NCBI RefSeq assembly: GCF_014898815.1
Contig: NW_026515533.1
Location: 124,001-188,000, forward strand
DNA length: 64,000 bases
Origin: Panonychus citri
Lineage: Eukaryota; Arthropoda; Arachnida; Trombidiformes; Tetranychidae
Direction: 5' to 3'
In this document: positions 40,701-54,400 of the stretch, piece by piece
How positions within the stretch are numbered: position 1 is the stretch's first letter
Layout: the number at the start of each line of letters is the position of its first letter
Made by a program: the position numbers and the translations under genes
Notes under the pieces: model-generated
Told to the model about the DNA's origin: nothing
Seen by the model: only the letters and a program-made list of their open reading frames with translations
The model's database searches: none

Positions 40701-43700
40701 TAATAATTGAATTTGTTTCCTCGCATGTCAAAAATCGAAATTTGAAATTTGCTGGTAAAAGTTTACTCTGAGGTGAGTCACGAGCATAAACTTGATAATT
40801 ACCTCCAATTGCATTGATTTGCATGAAGAAGAGCTGAGTAAATGTATTTCCTAACAAGAAAATTGGTTGGAAATTATTAACGATTGTAATTTTTAAAATC
40901 CTTGTACCCGGAATATCATCATGTTTGAAGGCCGCATAAGCGATACCAGCCGAATGAGCTGGACCAGAAATACCATAAACTGGAGTATAAATCGGGACTA
41001 AAGTCATTCCACATTTAAGGGCTATGACCGATGAAGTTGCTCCAGTATCAACCAGAACTCGTCGAGTGGCGAGAGGTTGTTTAATTGGTGATTCAATGTT
41101 AAGGGTACAAAGGCTCATATACTCAAGTAAAGGGTCACCTTTATTAGTTAAAATGGTTGGTTTAAAATCAGAATTAACAACGTAAGAGAGTTCATGATTT
41201 AAGATAATAGAATTAGGTAAATCAGAAGATACATTGGTGTCAGTTAAGCTTTCAACTTGGACTAAATTGTTAATTGGTTTACCAGAAGATTGATCAGAAG
41301 ATGATGATTTCTGTTTACTTTCTGTCCCTTTGTTCTTCTTAGGACAACCAGGGCATGACCTTTTTCCTGACAAATGTGACAAGTTAAATCCTTGTAACGA
41401 GGATTGGGCTTATTACTGCGACTGGGGTAAGTCTTAACTGGCGCTGGATTTTTCTGATTTGTCTTAGATGATTGGAATGACGAACTTTGAGCTTTAGCTC
41501 TATCAGCTTTAGCTTTTTGTTTCTTCTTTTCATTATCATGATAATGCAAAAGCAAAGTGTTCATGATTTTAATCTCATCGTCATTATGACCTGCTCGATT
41601 TATCTCATCTCGAATATTTTCTGGGATATGGAGATTGAGAAGATCAAATAGAAAACCTTTTTCAGTAAGTTTTCCTTTAACTCTCTCCATCATGTCTCTA
41701 GCGTTGTTCATAAAAATTTGTGGTGGGACCGAAAAGTCGTAAACCAAATTTCTCAATTTAAAAGCATCATGAGCATTCAAAGTAGGAATATTTACCATTT
41801 CTTTTAATGCTTTGACGTAAGAGTGATAATCGGTTATGTTACCATCGATTCGTTTAGCCATATGAAGAATTTCATTAGTTAAACCTTTCTTGAAACACCG
41901 AAGTCGAGTTTCATCATCACATTTCTCTAAAGAGAGTCGATGAACAGTTTTTCCAATCCACTCGCGCATATCTTCATTTTTCACGAATTCAACAATTTTT
42001 GGGTCTTTGGTCATTACCGCACTGAGATTATCAACCAAAGTCTTAATGTTGTTCACTTGATGTGACTCATGTTCTTGATTCCGTGATTGTGAAGCAAAAG
42101 AAGCAACGGGTGATGTTGGACGATTGGGTTGAACATCTTCAACAATGGTTTGTAAACCGATTGATTGTTTAGCCTTAGCTAATTTAAGAATGGTACCAAA
42201 AGGTAAAGGAATCAAACGTAATTCAGATTCCGGAGCGGAAAATACACTTTCCATATCTCGACCAATTCGAGAGATAATCAACTGAAGTTCCGATTCTAAA
42301 ATACCAGAATTTCGACAAGAGGTTAACCATTCAGGAATCAACTTTACTTCATCAAGTGATAAAGCTTCAATTTCAGTTTCGTTTAAATACCAAGTACCAT
42401 GAAATTTGTCTTAATGACATCACAAACTCTTCTTTAAGAAGCTTGTCGGTGGTACAACACAATTGAATTGTACGAGAAGATCTTTAGTTCTTGAGAATCT
42501 AATTGACCAATACTTGCCATGGTAACGGTAGTACGGAATTGAAGATTGATTTAGAATTAAATCAGGAGATGATTCTAAAGGTAATGGTGGATGAACAGTT
42601 CTTGATCGAGGTTTATAACTTCTCTTACGATATGGAGTTTCAACAGAAGACGATCTCACAGTAGAACGAGTTGTTGCAACCATTAAAAGAGTTTGTTAAA
42701 ATTGAAACACAAAAATTGTTCTTAAGAAATGAAGATAATCAATAGAGTTCAATTGAAATCCTGGCGACCTCGCCAAGTGAAGGGAAAAGTAAAATTAAAT
42801 TACTACCGAAAGGTAAAAATGATGATCAACTAAAGTTAATCTGAAATGGTTATCACCACAATTTTAAGAATACACTCAAGTGATATCCGAATGGAATAAA
42901 CTTCTTTAAGCTAAAGCTTTAGGTGTAATTTTCAATGGAGATTCCGACTTGCCCTCACTATCAAGTCAATAAGATTCGTATACAGGATCCCAATTGAACA
43001 CTTTAAGAATCGATTTAATCACTTCCGTTGAACTTAATAATGTTTATTAACTTTAATAAGAAAAGGTAAACTAAGTAAATGTAAGAGAGATAAACACAAA
43101 TAAGAATGGTAATTTTCTTTAACATTTGAGTTTTAAAACTTAGACAATTAAAAAAGATTCACAAAAGTGGAAAATTAATCTTGTTTCAATAAGATCTAAA
43201 TCTTAACTCTTTTTTACTAAAGTAATTTTCTTATATATATGAAAGGGAGATAAAGATTAAGCTTAAGCTTATCCAGTATCCAAGGGTAACGTAAAGAAAA
43301 AGGGGAAGAACAAGAGAAAAGAAAACGTCTCCTTTTGTTTACTTTGGCGCCTAATATTACCCACTCTTGGTAATCACGTGAGTGAAGAAAAGAGAAGGAG
43401 CCAAAAGGCTTAACCATATAAGGATAAACCATAAGGTTAACAGAAATTGGAGACTTTAGTCTGTTGTCTTTTTTCTGTTGGTTAAACATGAGTAATTGGT
43501 AATAGTGATTAATTAGATTAACTCAAGTTTTCACATCAAAATGTTAATTGTTTTAAATAAGAAAAGAAAAATGAAAATTAATGAAAATTAAATGTGAAAA
43601 GATTCCAAGGGATTCAACCTTAAGGTAGAGCTTGAGCTACCCTTCAATTGATTAGAAGGCAAAAGAAAAACCTAAAGATGATGTTGATAGTATTTCGAAA

Positions 43701-46700
43701 TCAGGGAATCGTTATCATGGTGAAAAAAAATATTCTTCATGATCATGAATCTTTTTGTGATCAGGGAGGGTTTCCCAGCATTCAATCATCATCTATATAC
43801 TTTCTTAATAATACTTTTCCTCGAACAGCCAAAAACAAAAGCATTCATATTCCCTACCTGTAACTAATTCAATTATCAGGAAAACCTTGAAATCTCATGA
43901 AATGTGAAAGTAATGGTATGAAACTGAAACAACGAGTAACCACAACAAATTGATCAGTAATACATGAGCTATTTATATGAAATCAAATTGATCCAACAGG
44001 TTCAATCATGTTGACCATTGAATAGCCATCAGTTTAGTGGACATGATTAGCAAAAAAACGACACAGATCCAAATAGTCTCATAATATATTGACAGTTTTT
44101 CATTCAATTTTCATCATCAGCTCCACCCTACTCTAAGGTAATAACAAGAAGAAGGAAAAAAAAACAAGAATTCATGATGATCGACATCATGAGTAAATAT
44201 AACATGATAATAACCATTATCATTAATTCATAACTTTGGGCTCATTACAAATCAATAGGAAAGAAGAAGAAAAAAAAGTTCTGATAAAAGATTTGAAAAA
44301 TTCATCAATTACTCAATTAGATTCAGTCTATTAATCCAATTAATTCTTGTTTATATGAATTTTCTGTTGAGTATTTTGTTGTTGTTGTTGGTGGTGTTTA
44401 CCTTGATATATAAAAGCTCATTATATCACATGTTGAATACTGGACATCGTCATGATGATAATTGATCGTGATTGTTGATCATCATCAAAATAGTAACAAA
44501 GATTATCAATCATTTTTTATCTCCTTCTGATGATTACCTGAGATTATCATTATTATATCTAAAGGAAAATATCAGTTGATTGTAATATTATAAACTCCAA
44601 GTTAGATTTTTATTGTAATAAACATACAATCAATCCTTTTGTTATCCATTATTAGTTGATTGTTACGATGAGTTAATTTTTTATACTTCTTCTCTATTAA
44701 CAATCAACTATTTTTCCTCAACTAATTCATGATAAGAATAGAGGGAAACTCTTATACCACTTTTTGTTATCATGTTATTATCATGGTTGATGAGAAGAGG
44801 GGAAGAAAAGTTCTGATCAAATGAATTTAATGAAGTTTCTCATGGAGTATATATAAAATATCTCATCGTTTGTAATTGGAAAGCAATTGATTCGGACAAT
44901 TTAGACCAATGTTTTTTTACCTGAAAGGTAAATATTGATTGACCTTAATCCATCATGTCTAGTGATAGATTGAACAAAAATCGAGCTCGAAACTGATAAA
45001 ACTTGTATGGAAAAAAAATTTAAGTTCAATTCTGATAATATTCAGAGTAATATCATTTGAAGATAAACTGTTCCTCCTCTTCATGTTAAAACATCATCAT
45101 TATATTACATGAAGATAACAGATTATCTTCATGTATTTGTAGAGATCCATTGATCATAATACTGATTGGAATAAAATTCAACTCAAATAATAGATAAGTT
45201 CTGAAACTGAGATAGAGAACAAAAATTGGAATAAAATCTCGGAATAACAAGATTATGGTAAAAGATTTCTATTAATACAAGAAATGAATCGATATTGAAA
45301 CAATTGCAACTTTTTCCAACCTTATATTTAATATTATTGATTATTATCATATTAATATCTTCAATTGTGATGTTTTCCTCTTCCTCTCTTTTTATATCAT
45401 CATCAAGTATTAATAATATCATGTATTGAGTTACATTTGAACATTTAACTGTTAGAATTACAGTTCTCTGGGTTAATTATCTTAATCAAGATTAAGATAA
45501 TAATCAATTGTTAACAGTATTTTCAAGATTACTACTAATCTCCTCTATCAATCCTTAAACCTTAAATCCTTTTTGTCATCTTAATATAAGATTTTAACCT
45601 CTGAACGTTAATCACTTTTGAGATTGTATTACTTTGTTAATCTTTTATCCTGAACAAACAAAAATTGAACTTATTTCAATATAAGTTATCCCATTAATTC
45701 AGACCAATGCTCTTAATTGAATGTTAATTATGACACTTTAATTAATAAGCAACCATGTTGATTCTCAAAGGAAATCACCATGAACCAGTTTCACTTTAAT
45801 TCAATTTTCTAATTAAGATAAAAGTTTGTTATCATTTTCAAAACCGGATTAACTGTATAATCTCAAATCATTGTTTGTATCCAGTTTAAATTAAACACTA
45901 ATCAGAAGGAGGGATAAGTTAATTGTCATTGTAATCAAATTCATAATTGCTGATTGTCATTATCTTAATTGTAAAGGGAAAACAGAAAAAATAATATAAA
46001 TTGTCAAGTTTGATTGAAAAATATTTACTTTTATCATGATAACTTTCATGATACTTTGATATTAACTTTGAAATGATAAAAATTTATACCTTTTTCGTTG
46101 GGTTATCTTGACGATTTCGTTAATTACTTTGGTAGAGTTAATTTGTTTATAATAATTAAAAGTTTAATCTAAATGAAAACAATGTATCATTTAGGATAAT
46201 ATTTATGTTTTATTTTCCTCCTCCTCAGCCATTAACAACAATAACAATTAACAAGTTCATCTAAATACTTTTGATATAATTAACAGATTCGTGAGCAAAG
46301 TAATCATTATCAGGCGATCAGTTCAGCGGCTAAAAGTGTCACCAATGGACGAAATGACCTAGTTCCATATATAAAAGGGTTGAACGTGGACAAATCGTCA
46401 ATGCCTTCACGAATGCACACCTTTGTGTCACCAGCCTTAATCAATGATACCACGATAGCCTCTAGTTTCCCACCGGTGAGTATTTCATATCTTAACCCAG
46501 CGAAAATCAAAAATCATCTCTAATCAATAATAAAAACTTAAAAAGATAATAACAAGAAAAAGAAGATTGAAAATTATGATAACAGAAAATAGGAAAAGAT
46601 TAACCATCATCTTGATGTTAATTGATAAATAATCAAAATGATAATCACTTGAAATCTTATTATCAAAATTGTTGCATCATAATTTCATGTTATTACTTTG

Positions 46701-47686
46701 TAACGAAGAAAAAAAAAGTAATACAAAGTTCCAACTAATAATTTATTCGAGCTCAAGTTTTTTCTTTCCACTCCTCCTTCATCACTCCCACCTACAAACA
46801 CATAGAATTACATCATCATGAGCTTATTACCTTTTCTCTACTGAAAACTTAACCAGTAACAACACCATGAATCTGAATCATTTGAAATTCTAGTTATTCA
46901 GTAGTATTAGTAACTATTCAGAGAGAGAGAGAGAGAGAGAGAGAAAGTTTCTTTTCTGTTTCTAGTTTGTTTGTAGTGTTCATTGAAATTGAAACAAATG
47001 AAGGAACAGAAAACAACAGGAAAAATTATAATATCGCTAACAGAAACAATCTCCATCATATGAGTTATCATTTTCAATATCATGGTTGATAATCATGATT
47101 TATTGATGTTCTTTGATATAATCAAAGATTTTGTTTTTCTTGCTTTTTTTTCACTGGTTGATTATTATTTATGTTGTTCTTTTCATATCTAATCAATCAG
47201 GAAGTTGCTTCCGTGTTAACAAATGAACTTTATATTGATAAATCATGCCGATATGTATTCAGAAGTAAATTGGACGAATTGAAATCTGAACTGAACAATT
47301 TAGACGGGAAAATACAACAATTGGAGGAAGCAATTGAATCGCTTCTCAAATTACAGCAAAGGTACAAAGAAAACAAATACAAACTTTTCATGTTATTTTC
47401 TGGTTCCACTTCCTTTATATAATATTAAATTTTTCTTCTGAAAAATTTTTTTTCGAACTTTAAAAAGAAAAGAAAAGAAAAGTTCTAATTTACTAAACAA
47501 AAAACTTTCTCTTCCTTTTCCATCATCCATGGGATCATAATTATAATCATATTCACGCGTCATGGTAATGACAGAAGCCTGGATTCCAACCTTCACAATA
47601 AAGCTAATGAGATACAGGAAGAGATCTGCTTGAAAAAGTTTGATCTCCATGTAGCTCATATGCACATGGCTGCTATTAAATCACAG
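14629..47686 (+). CDS. Stac: Stac exons 1-7: F-BAR-like coiled-coil region
   Basis: Exons 14629-14798, 15076-15298, 29669-29833, 30947-31027, 46287-46475, 47201-47361, 47575-47686. The protein is long-helical and resembles F-BAR domains of FCHSD/srGAP/CIP4 type: early DFTQQLSAIHERHADDLQ, the middle YVAAYDNF, and the late NNYVHQLHAFNGMLKLYIGE followed by LPNIYEEIQE, where F-BARs have an N-Y-L...Y...LP pattern. F-BAR domains dimerise and bend membranes. Exons 6-7 add a further coiled coil. Introns 2 and 4 are inflated to 14.4 and 15.3 kb by retrotransposons. The exon 2 donor is GTTCGA, a weak site. F-BAR identity is inferred from pattern and should be checked by a profile. Confidence 0.75.
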
Positions 47687-50600
47687 GTAAATATCATCAA
47701 GAATATCACCTTAACCCCTCTACCCAAGTTTCATGATAAGTTTACCTTTTTTTATCTAATATGTTCAATTCTCACCTTTTGATATATTATAACATCTAAT
47801 CATTATCATCATCAACTTGTTACCATCATTAATATAATTAGACTCATAATCATTATCTTTTTTTTTGCTTCTTCTTCATGATAAGTTATCATTCATGTGA
47901 TTTAGGTGATGAAATTGAAACATACAAATAAGCCTAATAAACTTTGATGAATTAATTGCTTCATTCTCATTTATTCATCATGATAATTTGAACAATTTAA
48001 TCTGATTTAGATTCACTTACTTATAATCATCACATTAGCTCATGTACTAGTACATGTAATAATATCTAGTAATACCTTGAGGGTTATGGCAAAGATTTAC
48101 ATTATCATTATTATCTGATTTGTAGCTTTGAATAGTCACCATAATGGTGATGATAATAATTTAATAGCTTTTGGAGTGAATTTTATTTTCTACCTTTATA
48201 TAAGAAAAAAATAAATCTACGAATTCAATTCAATTTCATGAGAAGACTTTTGAATTATATGTAAGAGAAGAAGGAAGTGGAAAATTCATTTTATCATGTT
48301 GCTTGAATGATTCAAGTTCTGAAAGGAAGTTACAATTTTCTTCAACTTATATTAATAGTTCATGTTCATTATCGCCATTTTCTGAATCGATGTAAATATT
48401 TACTCTTCTCATTATCATATAAGATATTAAACTTTTTTTTCTTCTTCTTCCTCTTCTCCATGATATCATGTTTACCATGAATCTGATGTGACCATTATCA
48501 TCTAAATTGAGAGAGAGAGAGAAATTTTCTTTGAATTCATTGCATGATGAACGATTATGATGGTTATTCTCAATGATTCAGTTTTTCTGATTTTCGAATT
48601 TTGTAGAAAAAAAGTTCTGATTCTTTAGATTTGCTCATATTTCTCTCATATTGATTGTTGACTTGGAAATTTTTATCACCATGATAACAAGGCAGATAAA
48701 CCATCAGGTATCAGGTAACAAAATTGAAAGCTCAAACCTGTTACTGGATCAGTTGAATATAATGAATCATGATATTTATCTTCCCATGTAACAGAGTTAG
48801 TATTTTCTCCCTCATTGGAGAAAGAGGAAATGTTTATTAACATATATTCATCTGGTTCATGATAAAATGATATTATCAGTCTGGTGTTTGATAAATTTTT
48901 CGAGTGTAAATACCAATTTCAAGATTGAACAAGGAAATGAAAAGTTGTATTTCATGATTGAGGTGAAAAGATGAAAAGATATACTATGAGATATACTGTT
49001 GTATAAGCTGTGAAGAAAAACATTGAGATATAAAAGATTAGTTTCTAAATTTGAGGAAAGAAATGATGAGAATCTATTCAAGGCTCTAATCATCATGATG
49101 AATATCATGTATCTTTGTCTGAATATTTCATCGTTCAGTTTTACGATTACGAAGTGAAAAGTGAACTTTTATTTACTATCAATTCGTTTTTGTTGTGTAT
49201 CTACACTTGAAATCTTCCTCAAGAGAGATTGAAGCAAAAATGGAGAAAGAGAGGAAAAAGAAAATCTGTCAGAATTCATTGAATCCACATGATTGCCTGG
49301 AAATGGGTCGAAATTATCAGTTCGATGAGAATTGAAAGAGAAGTTCAACCTCTCATGACGATAAGAACTTTTCTTTTCTTTTTTTGCTAAGAATAAAATC
49401 TTTCAATATTTCACCATCATCCTCTCTCTCTCATCGTCTTTTCCTGGATTTATATTCATAAACATTGTCTATTATTGTTTCTCTCTCTCTCTCCACCTCC
49501 TTTATCTTACATTTCACTCTGACAGATTGAGTTATATACAGCAAAAGAGCGTGAATTTCATGGAGACAATGGATTCCTAGTGAGCCGAGAACGGAAATCA
49601 TCAACGACAAGCACAACAAGTATTAAGATGAAATGGTTCAAGGCTTTCAAAAGCTTGAAATCTACACCAAACAATAATGAAAGGTATGGAACATATAATA
49701 TAAATACTTCATGACGAATCTTGAACTTTGTCCTGAATATTTTATTTACATACAAGGAAAAAAAACCTGAATCTTTCAGTTACTCTGTGGATTTTGAATA
49801 CGATTAGGTTTTTATTTCAGATCTTTACTCATGATTCATCTGTTGATTCTGATTATTCAAATTTCTTATACTGATGCATACATGGAGAGATTTTCACCTT
49901 GCCATAATATAATTCAGAATTTATTCCAGTCCCTGATTTTTTTTACTCAGCATTAAGATTGAACTTTTTTTTGTTCTACTCAATTTGATTCTCATCTCGA
50001 TAAATGAACAGATAAAATTGAGGAGTTTAAGTTAACATTATCTTCACTTTGATACCATGATAATGACACATCTTCGAGGTGATAAAATTAGAGGTTAAGG
50101 GATGGGGACTCATCAAGTGACAGATAATAATGACTCACCTTTGGGTGTTTTACCTTGAGGCTCATTTTTTTCTTCCGAACTTTTTTCACCTTCACTCAGA
50201 ATGTTTAGTTTGTTGTTTTCTTTTCTTCTTGCCTGGTAAAACTTGAGCTTTTTCATTTATATATATCATGTTGTTCTAGTAGAGTCATGATGATGATGAT
50301 GATATAATAGTGAACGATGAAGATCTTCGGGGAGTCGCTGGAAGTAGATTGATATTTTTTTCAACATTTTCTTTTTCTAACCCTAATTCCAATGTGAGCA
50401 AAAGAGAATCACTAATGGAAATTGAATATAAGTTTCAAACGAATTTCCAACTGATGACTTGAAGTTATTATTACTAATTGAAAAATGAATCGAAAATTGG
50501 AAACCAAAAACTTTTCTTTTCTTTTTTTTCTCATTCTATTCTCATGATGCATATTATTCTTCTATCTTTACTTTTAGAAATTCTGATGATAAGAGATCAA

Positions 50601-51432
50601 GTAGGAACTCTGATTCTAATCCATCACTTTACCTGTATGATGGAGTTCAACATGTTTGGACTGAATATACTTATAAAAAGATAACACCATGTGACATTTG
50701 CCATGAAGTTCTAAGAGGTAAGATTGCCATTTACCCTGAAAAAGATGAAAACAAATGAAAAGTTGAATAGATTTTGAAATTTCCAACTTCGAACTGAAAA
50801 AATTTTTTCTTCATTTTTACCACAGGACATTCGAGACAAGGAATGAAGTGTAAAATGTGCAAGCTGAACGCTCACTCTGAGTGTACCGATAAAGCCACCA
50901 AGTGCCAAGTAAGTGACCTCTAAGAAGCATTAATATTATGAATATTCAGAACTTTTTTCGTTCCATGAGATCGTTCAATTTTCTGGATTCTTTCTCACTT
51001 TAACCTCATTCTCCATGAAAGTTAATCTTGAGCAACAATAACTCTTCCATTCCTCAAATCCATGATAATATTTCAAGTGAATCAAATTCAACCTACCAGA
51101 TGATATCATGGTGTTGTTCATGATGGTTATTTATAATAGTATTAGGATAGAGTAGATTACAATGATAATAAAACTTTAGGTTTACTCTTGGTTTTGTTTG
51201 TTGATATTCACTTCATGATGATATTCATGGAGCATGATGGAGTTTACGATGAGTGAAAAAAGGTCAAACAGGTAAACGGAAACTTTATCATGATAAAGTT
51301 GATCAGCCGAGCAGAATTCAAGATTGCTAATGATTAAGGTGAAATAATAGTCATCCAAGTTTGATAAGATTGAAAACATTTATATAACATTGAATATATG
51401 ATAACAAGAATTCAGAAACCTGGTCAACCGAA

Positions 51433-51463
<31 letters not shown>

Positions 51464-54400
51464 TAACAGCATCCTTTTCATGGTGATGATGATGATGTGA
51501 AATAATGATAAAGATAATAACTGAAAAATTTCATTGGAAAAAGTGAAAAAATGAGTTGATTAAATGAAATGAATTTCACTTTCATGAGATATACTAATAA
51601 GCATCATTTCAATTTCAATCTCCTTTGTTAATCACAATACTTTCCAGATTATTATTATTATCATCATTATCATGGTCATCATCATCATTACCATGATACA
51701 TTACAATCACTTCAGTCAAGTTGTCTACAATGAAGATGTTGTAAAAGTTGATCATCATGTCAGTTCTGATATTCTGAGGAATACATTTCATCCGAAATCA
51801 TTTAATATGAAAGTTCAGTCTACCCTGAAATATTATATGAAACATTTATGGTTCAACAGTTTCCTGCTTGTCACCTGAATCTTTTTTTCACTTACAAATC
51901 AACCATGATGATTATCACCATGAACATTATCACCTTATAATAGGAGATTGCAAGAGAGATAATCAAAGTTATCGCAAAGGAAAAATTAAAACCTCATGAA
52001 ATGAAACATTTTTATAATCAATTCATTTGAATTTCCTTCTAATCTTTTTACATGATATTATTCAACTGTTGATTTAATCTCTCACTAAATCAAATGAAAA
52101 TTTCATCATCATGAGTCTCAAGTTACGAAATGATAAAGTTTAATTAGATTTCTAGATAAGATTTAATCTTAATCCAAAGAAAATTTGATTTATTACATTT
52201 TGACGTTTTTCCATAGCCAAACCTGAGAAAGAATTAGAAGAGAACTAATTTATTTTTTATCAATTCTTACTTTTCTCTTGATATATCTCTATATTTATTT
52301 CAACTGGACATTGGTCATCTTACTTATATATAAATAGCAACCGAAAACCAAACTACTTCGTCGTCAAAAGTCAACTTCTGAAATTGAAGCCAAATTAGTT
52401 TACAATGAAATGGATGATGAAAGTAAGTAAATTAATTAACCAATTTCCATGAGCATTAACCCAACCCTACTCACTAAATATTTTATCAAATTAACTTGAG
52501 ATAATAATAGTAACATAATGTAAATATTTTACCTTCCCAAGTTAATCAACTTAAACATAAAACTAATTAACTAATCATTTGAAATCAACAACAATTTGAT
52601 TAAAAAAGTTTACTTTTCAAATTAAACAATACAAATTTTGAAAATAATAATAAAATCAAAATTTGAAGTAACCAAAGTTAATAATAACTTTTATTAGTAT
52701 AATTTTACCATATTTTATTAATATTTAGTCTTATCATTTATTAACAGTTAATTTACCAATCGGTTTAAAGTATTAATGAGTATAATTGATGTAACAATCA
52801 AATTCAGATTTCTATTCAAATAATAATAATGATAATAATAGTAAGCAAACAATACTTTAATCATAAAAGTACAGGGTAATTCAACTATTTCAACGATCAT
52901 TTTTCATTTTTCTGTTTAGCTAAAAGTATAAGTCCTCGAGACTTGATCTATGAACTGATGAATTTGTGTATTACTCGATATTCTAATACCAAGGTCATTG
53001 AGGTTATCGGTGCAAAGAAACGTATGAAGCTAACTCGTTATTGATCGTTTTCTGATCTAGATCACAAGTTTTGAGCAATTTAGTTTGTTATCAAGATCAG
53101 CAAAAATTTTCGTTAAGAGAATCCGTCATAACATTTGACGGTACACTCATTTAATGCTATGAAAATGTGGTTGATAATAAATTTTGGTAAAATGTCCTTC
53201 AAATGACTTTCAAACACGTCATGAACCGAATGAGCTTTAGATTTTTAGTTTATATTGGATAATCTATTGTCAGTCACTGCAGGACCATCAGTACATTAAC
53301 CATAAGTACTACTTAGGAATGCTTATGAACTCAGGCCATTATAAGTGATTAAAGCATCGGATGGTGTCATTATGGGACTATGGTCTGAAAATTCCCTCAA
53401 CAATCGAATGAAAAAATTCAATGCAGATGTAATCGAAAAGGCTCTACAGACTCTTCTCACATTTGAAAAATAGGTAAGACTCTAGAATAGCCCTACTTTC
53501 TGATCGTCATCAAACTTTTTCTACGTATAGTTCCTTTCATGAGTGTCATACACACAGTTTTCGAGGAAACTCTTAGTTCAGAAGATACAGCTAGCTAAAA
53601 GTCGATTTTTATAGAGGCTTACGGAGTAATAGGAAGTTTCATGAGCCATACAGAATGATGATAGAGCAATGCTTTTTTCAGCACATATTTGTCACTAACA
53701 GTACTATACAGACAAAATTATAGACATCTAGATATATCAAATCAGTACATTTTCTGGGTTCAAAGTTGGATTTTCAATGAAATAGTATATAACCAATGAA
53801 CCATAAGTTGGATTTGTGAGTTAAATAACCTTCAGTTCACCTTTTCAAATTTACGAACATAAGACTTTTTTTATTAATGTTTAATATTAAATGATATGAT
53901 TATGGAATCATCTAATTCTATCATTTGGATGATCTTGTTGAGGTTCTAGAGTTTATCTGCTTAGCTCTTTGTCTTTAAATCATCTTTTTAAGGGTCCAGG
54001 TCTTATCTGCTTGACTCTCTGTCTTTGGATCATCTTGCTCAGATCAGAAACTTTTTTTTTTCATAATCAGTCATTTAATAATATATATTAGAAAGAAACT
54101 TGGCTCAACGAGCACCCGGGCATGTGAGATATACCCAGGGTATGCATGCTATGTATCTCAAGGTACGCGCTGAAGACTTTGTGACAGTTTTGCGAGAGTA
54201 CTATTGGGATTGGGGTTATGGCGGAGGAAACGTCTACCTAGAAGAAGATAGGCAAAGTGGTCGGCTCATTTAGAAGCAGAGCTTACTCGTCCGAATTAGC
54301 AATAGCCGTAAAAAAACATATTGAAAAAGTGAAGAAAGATTATTATCATATGCATACCCTGGGTATATATCGCCCGGGTGCTTGTTGAGCCATGTTTCTT

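Larger units (their letters stand above)
32664..43646 (-). mobile_element. Element B: Ty3/gypsy LTR retrotransposon, 11.0 kb
   Basis: Two LTRs of about 870 nt, differing by only a few bases, enclose Gag, Pol and ORF3 on the minus strand, antisense to Stac. Same gene order and length as element A, but the LTRs are unrelated and the proteins are clearly diverged, so these are two families of one lineage. Unlike A, B keeps complete RNase H and integrase. Target duplication: ATTG follows the right LTR (43647-43650) and ATTG occurs at 32662-32665, which would mean the left LTR lost its first three bases. Confidence 0.95.

Noticed and set aside
18326..43646. Elements A and B as copies of the same insertion or a tandem duplication
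   Set aside because: LTR sequences are unrelated and proteins are clearly diverged despite the same layout.
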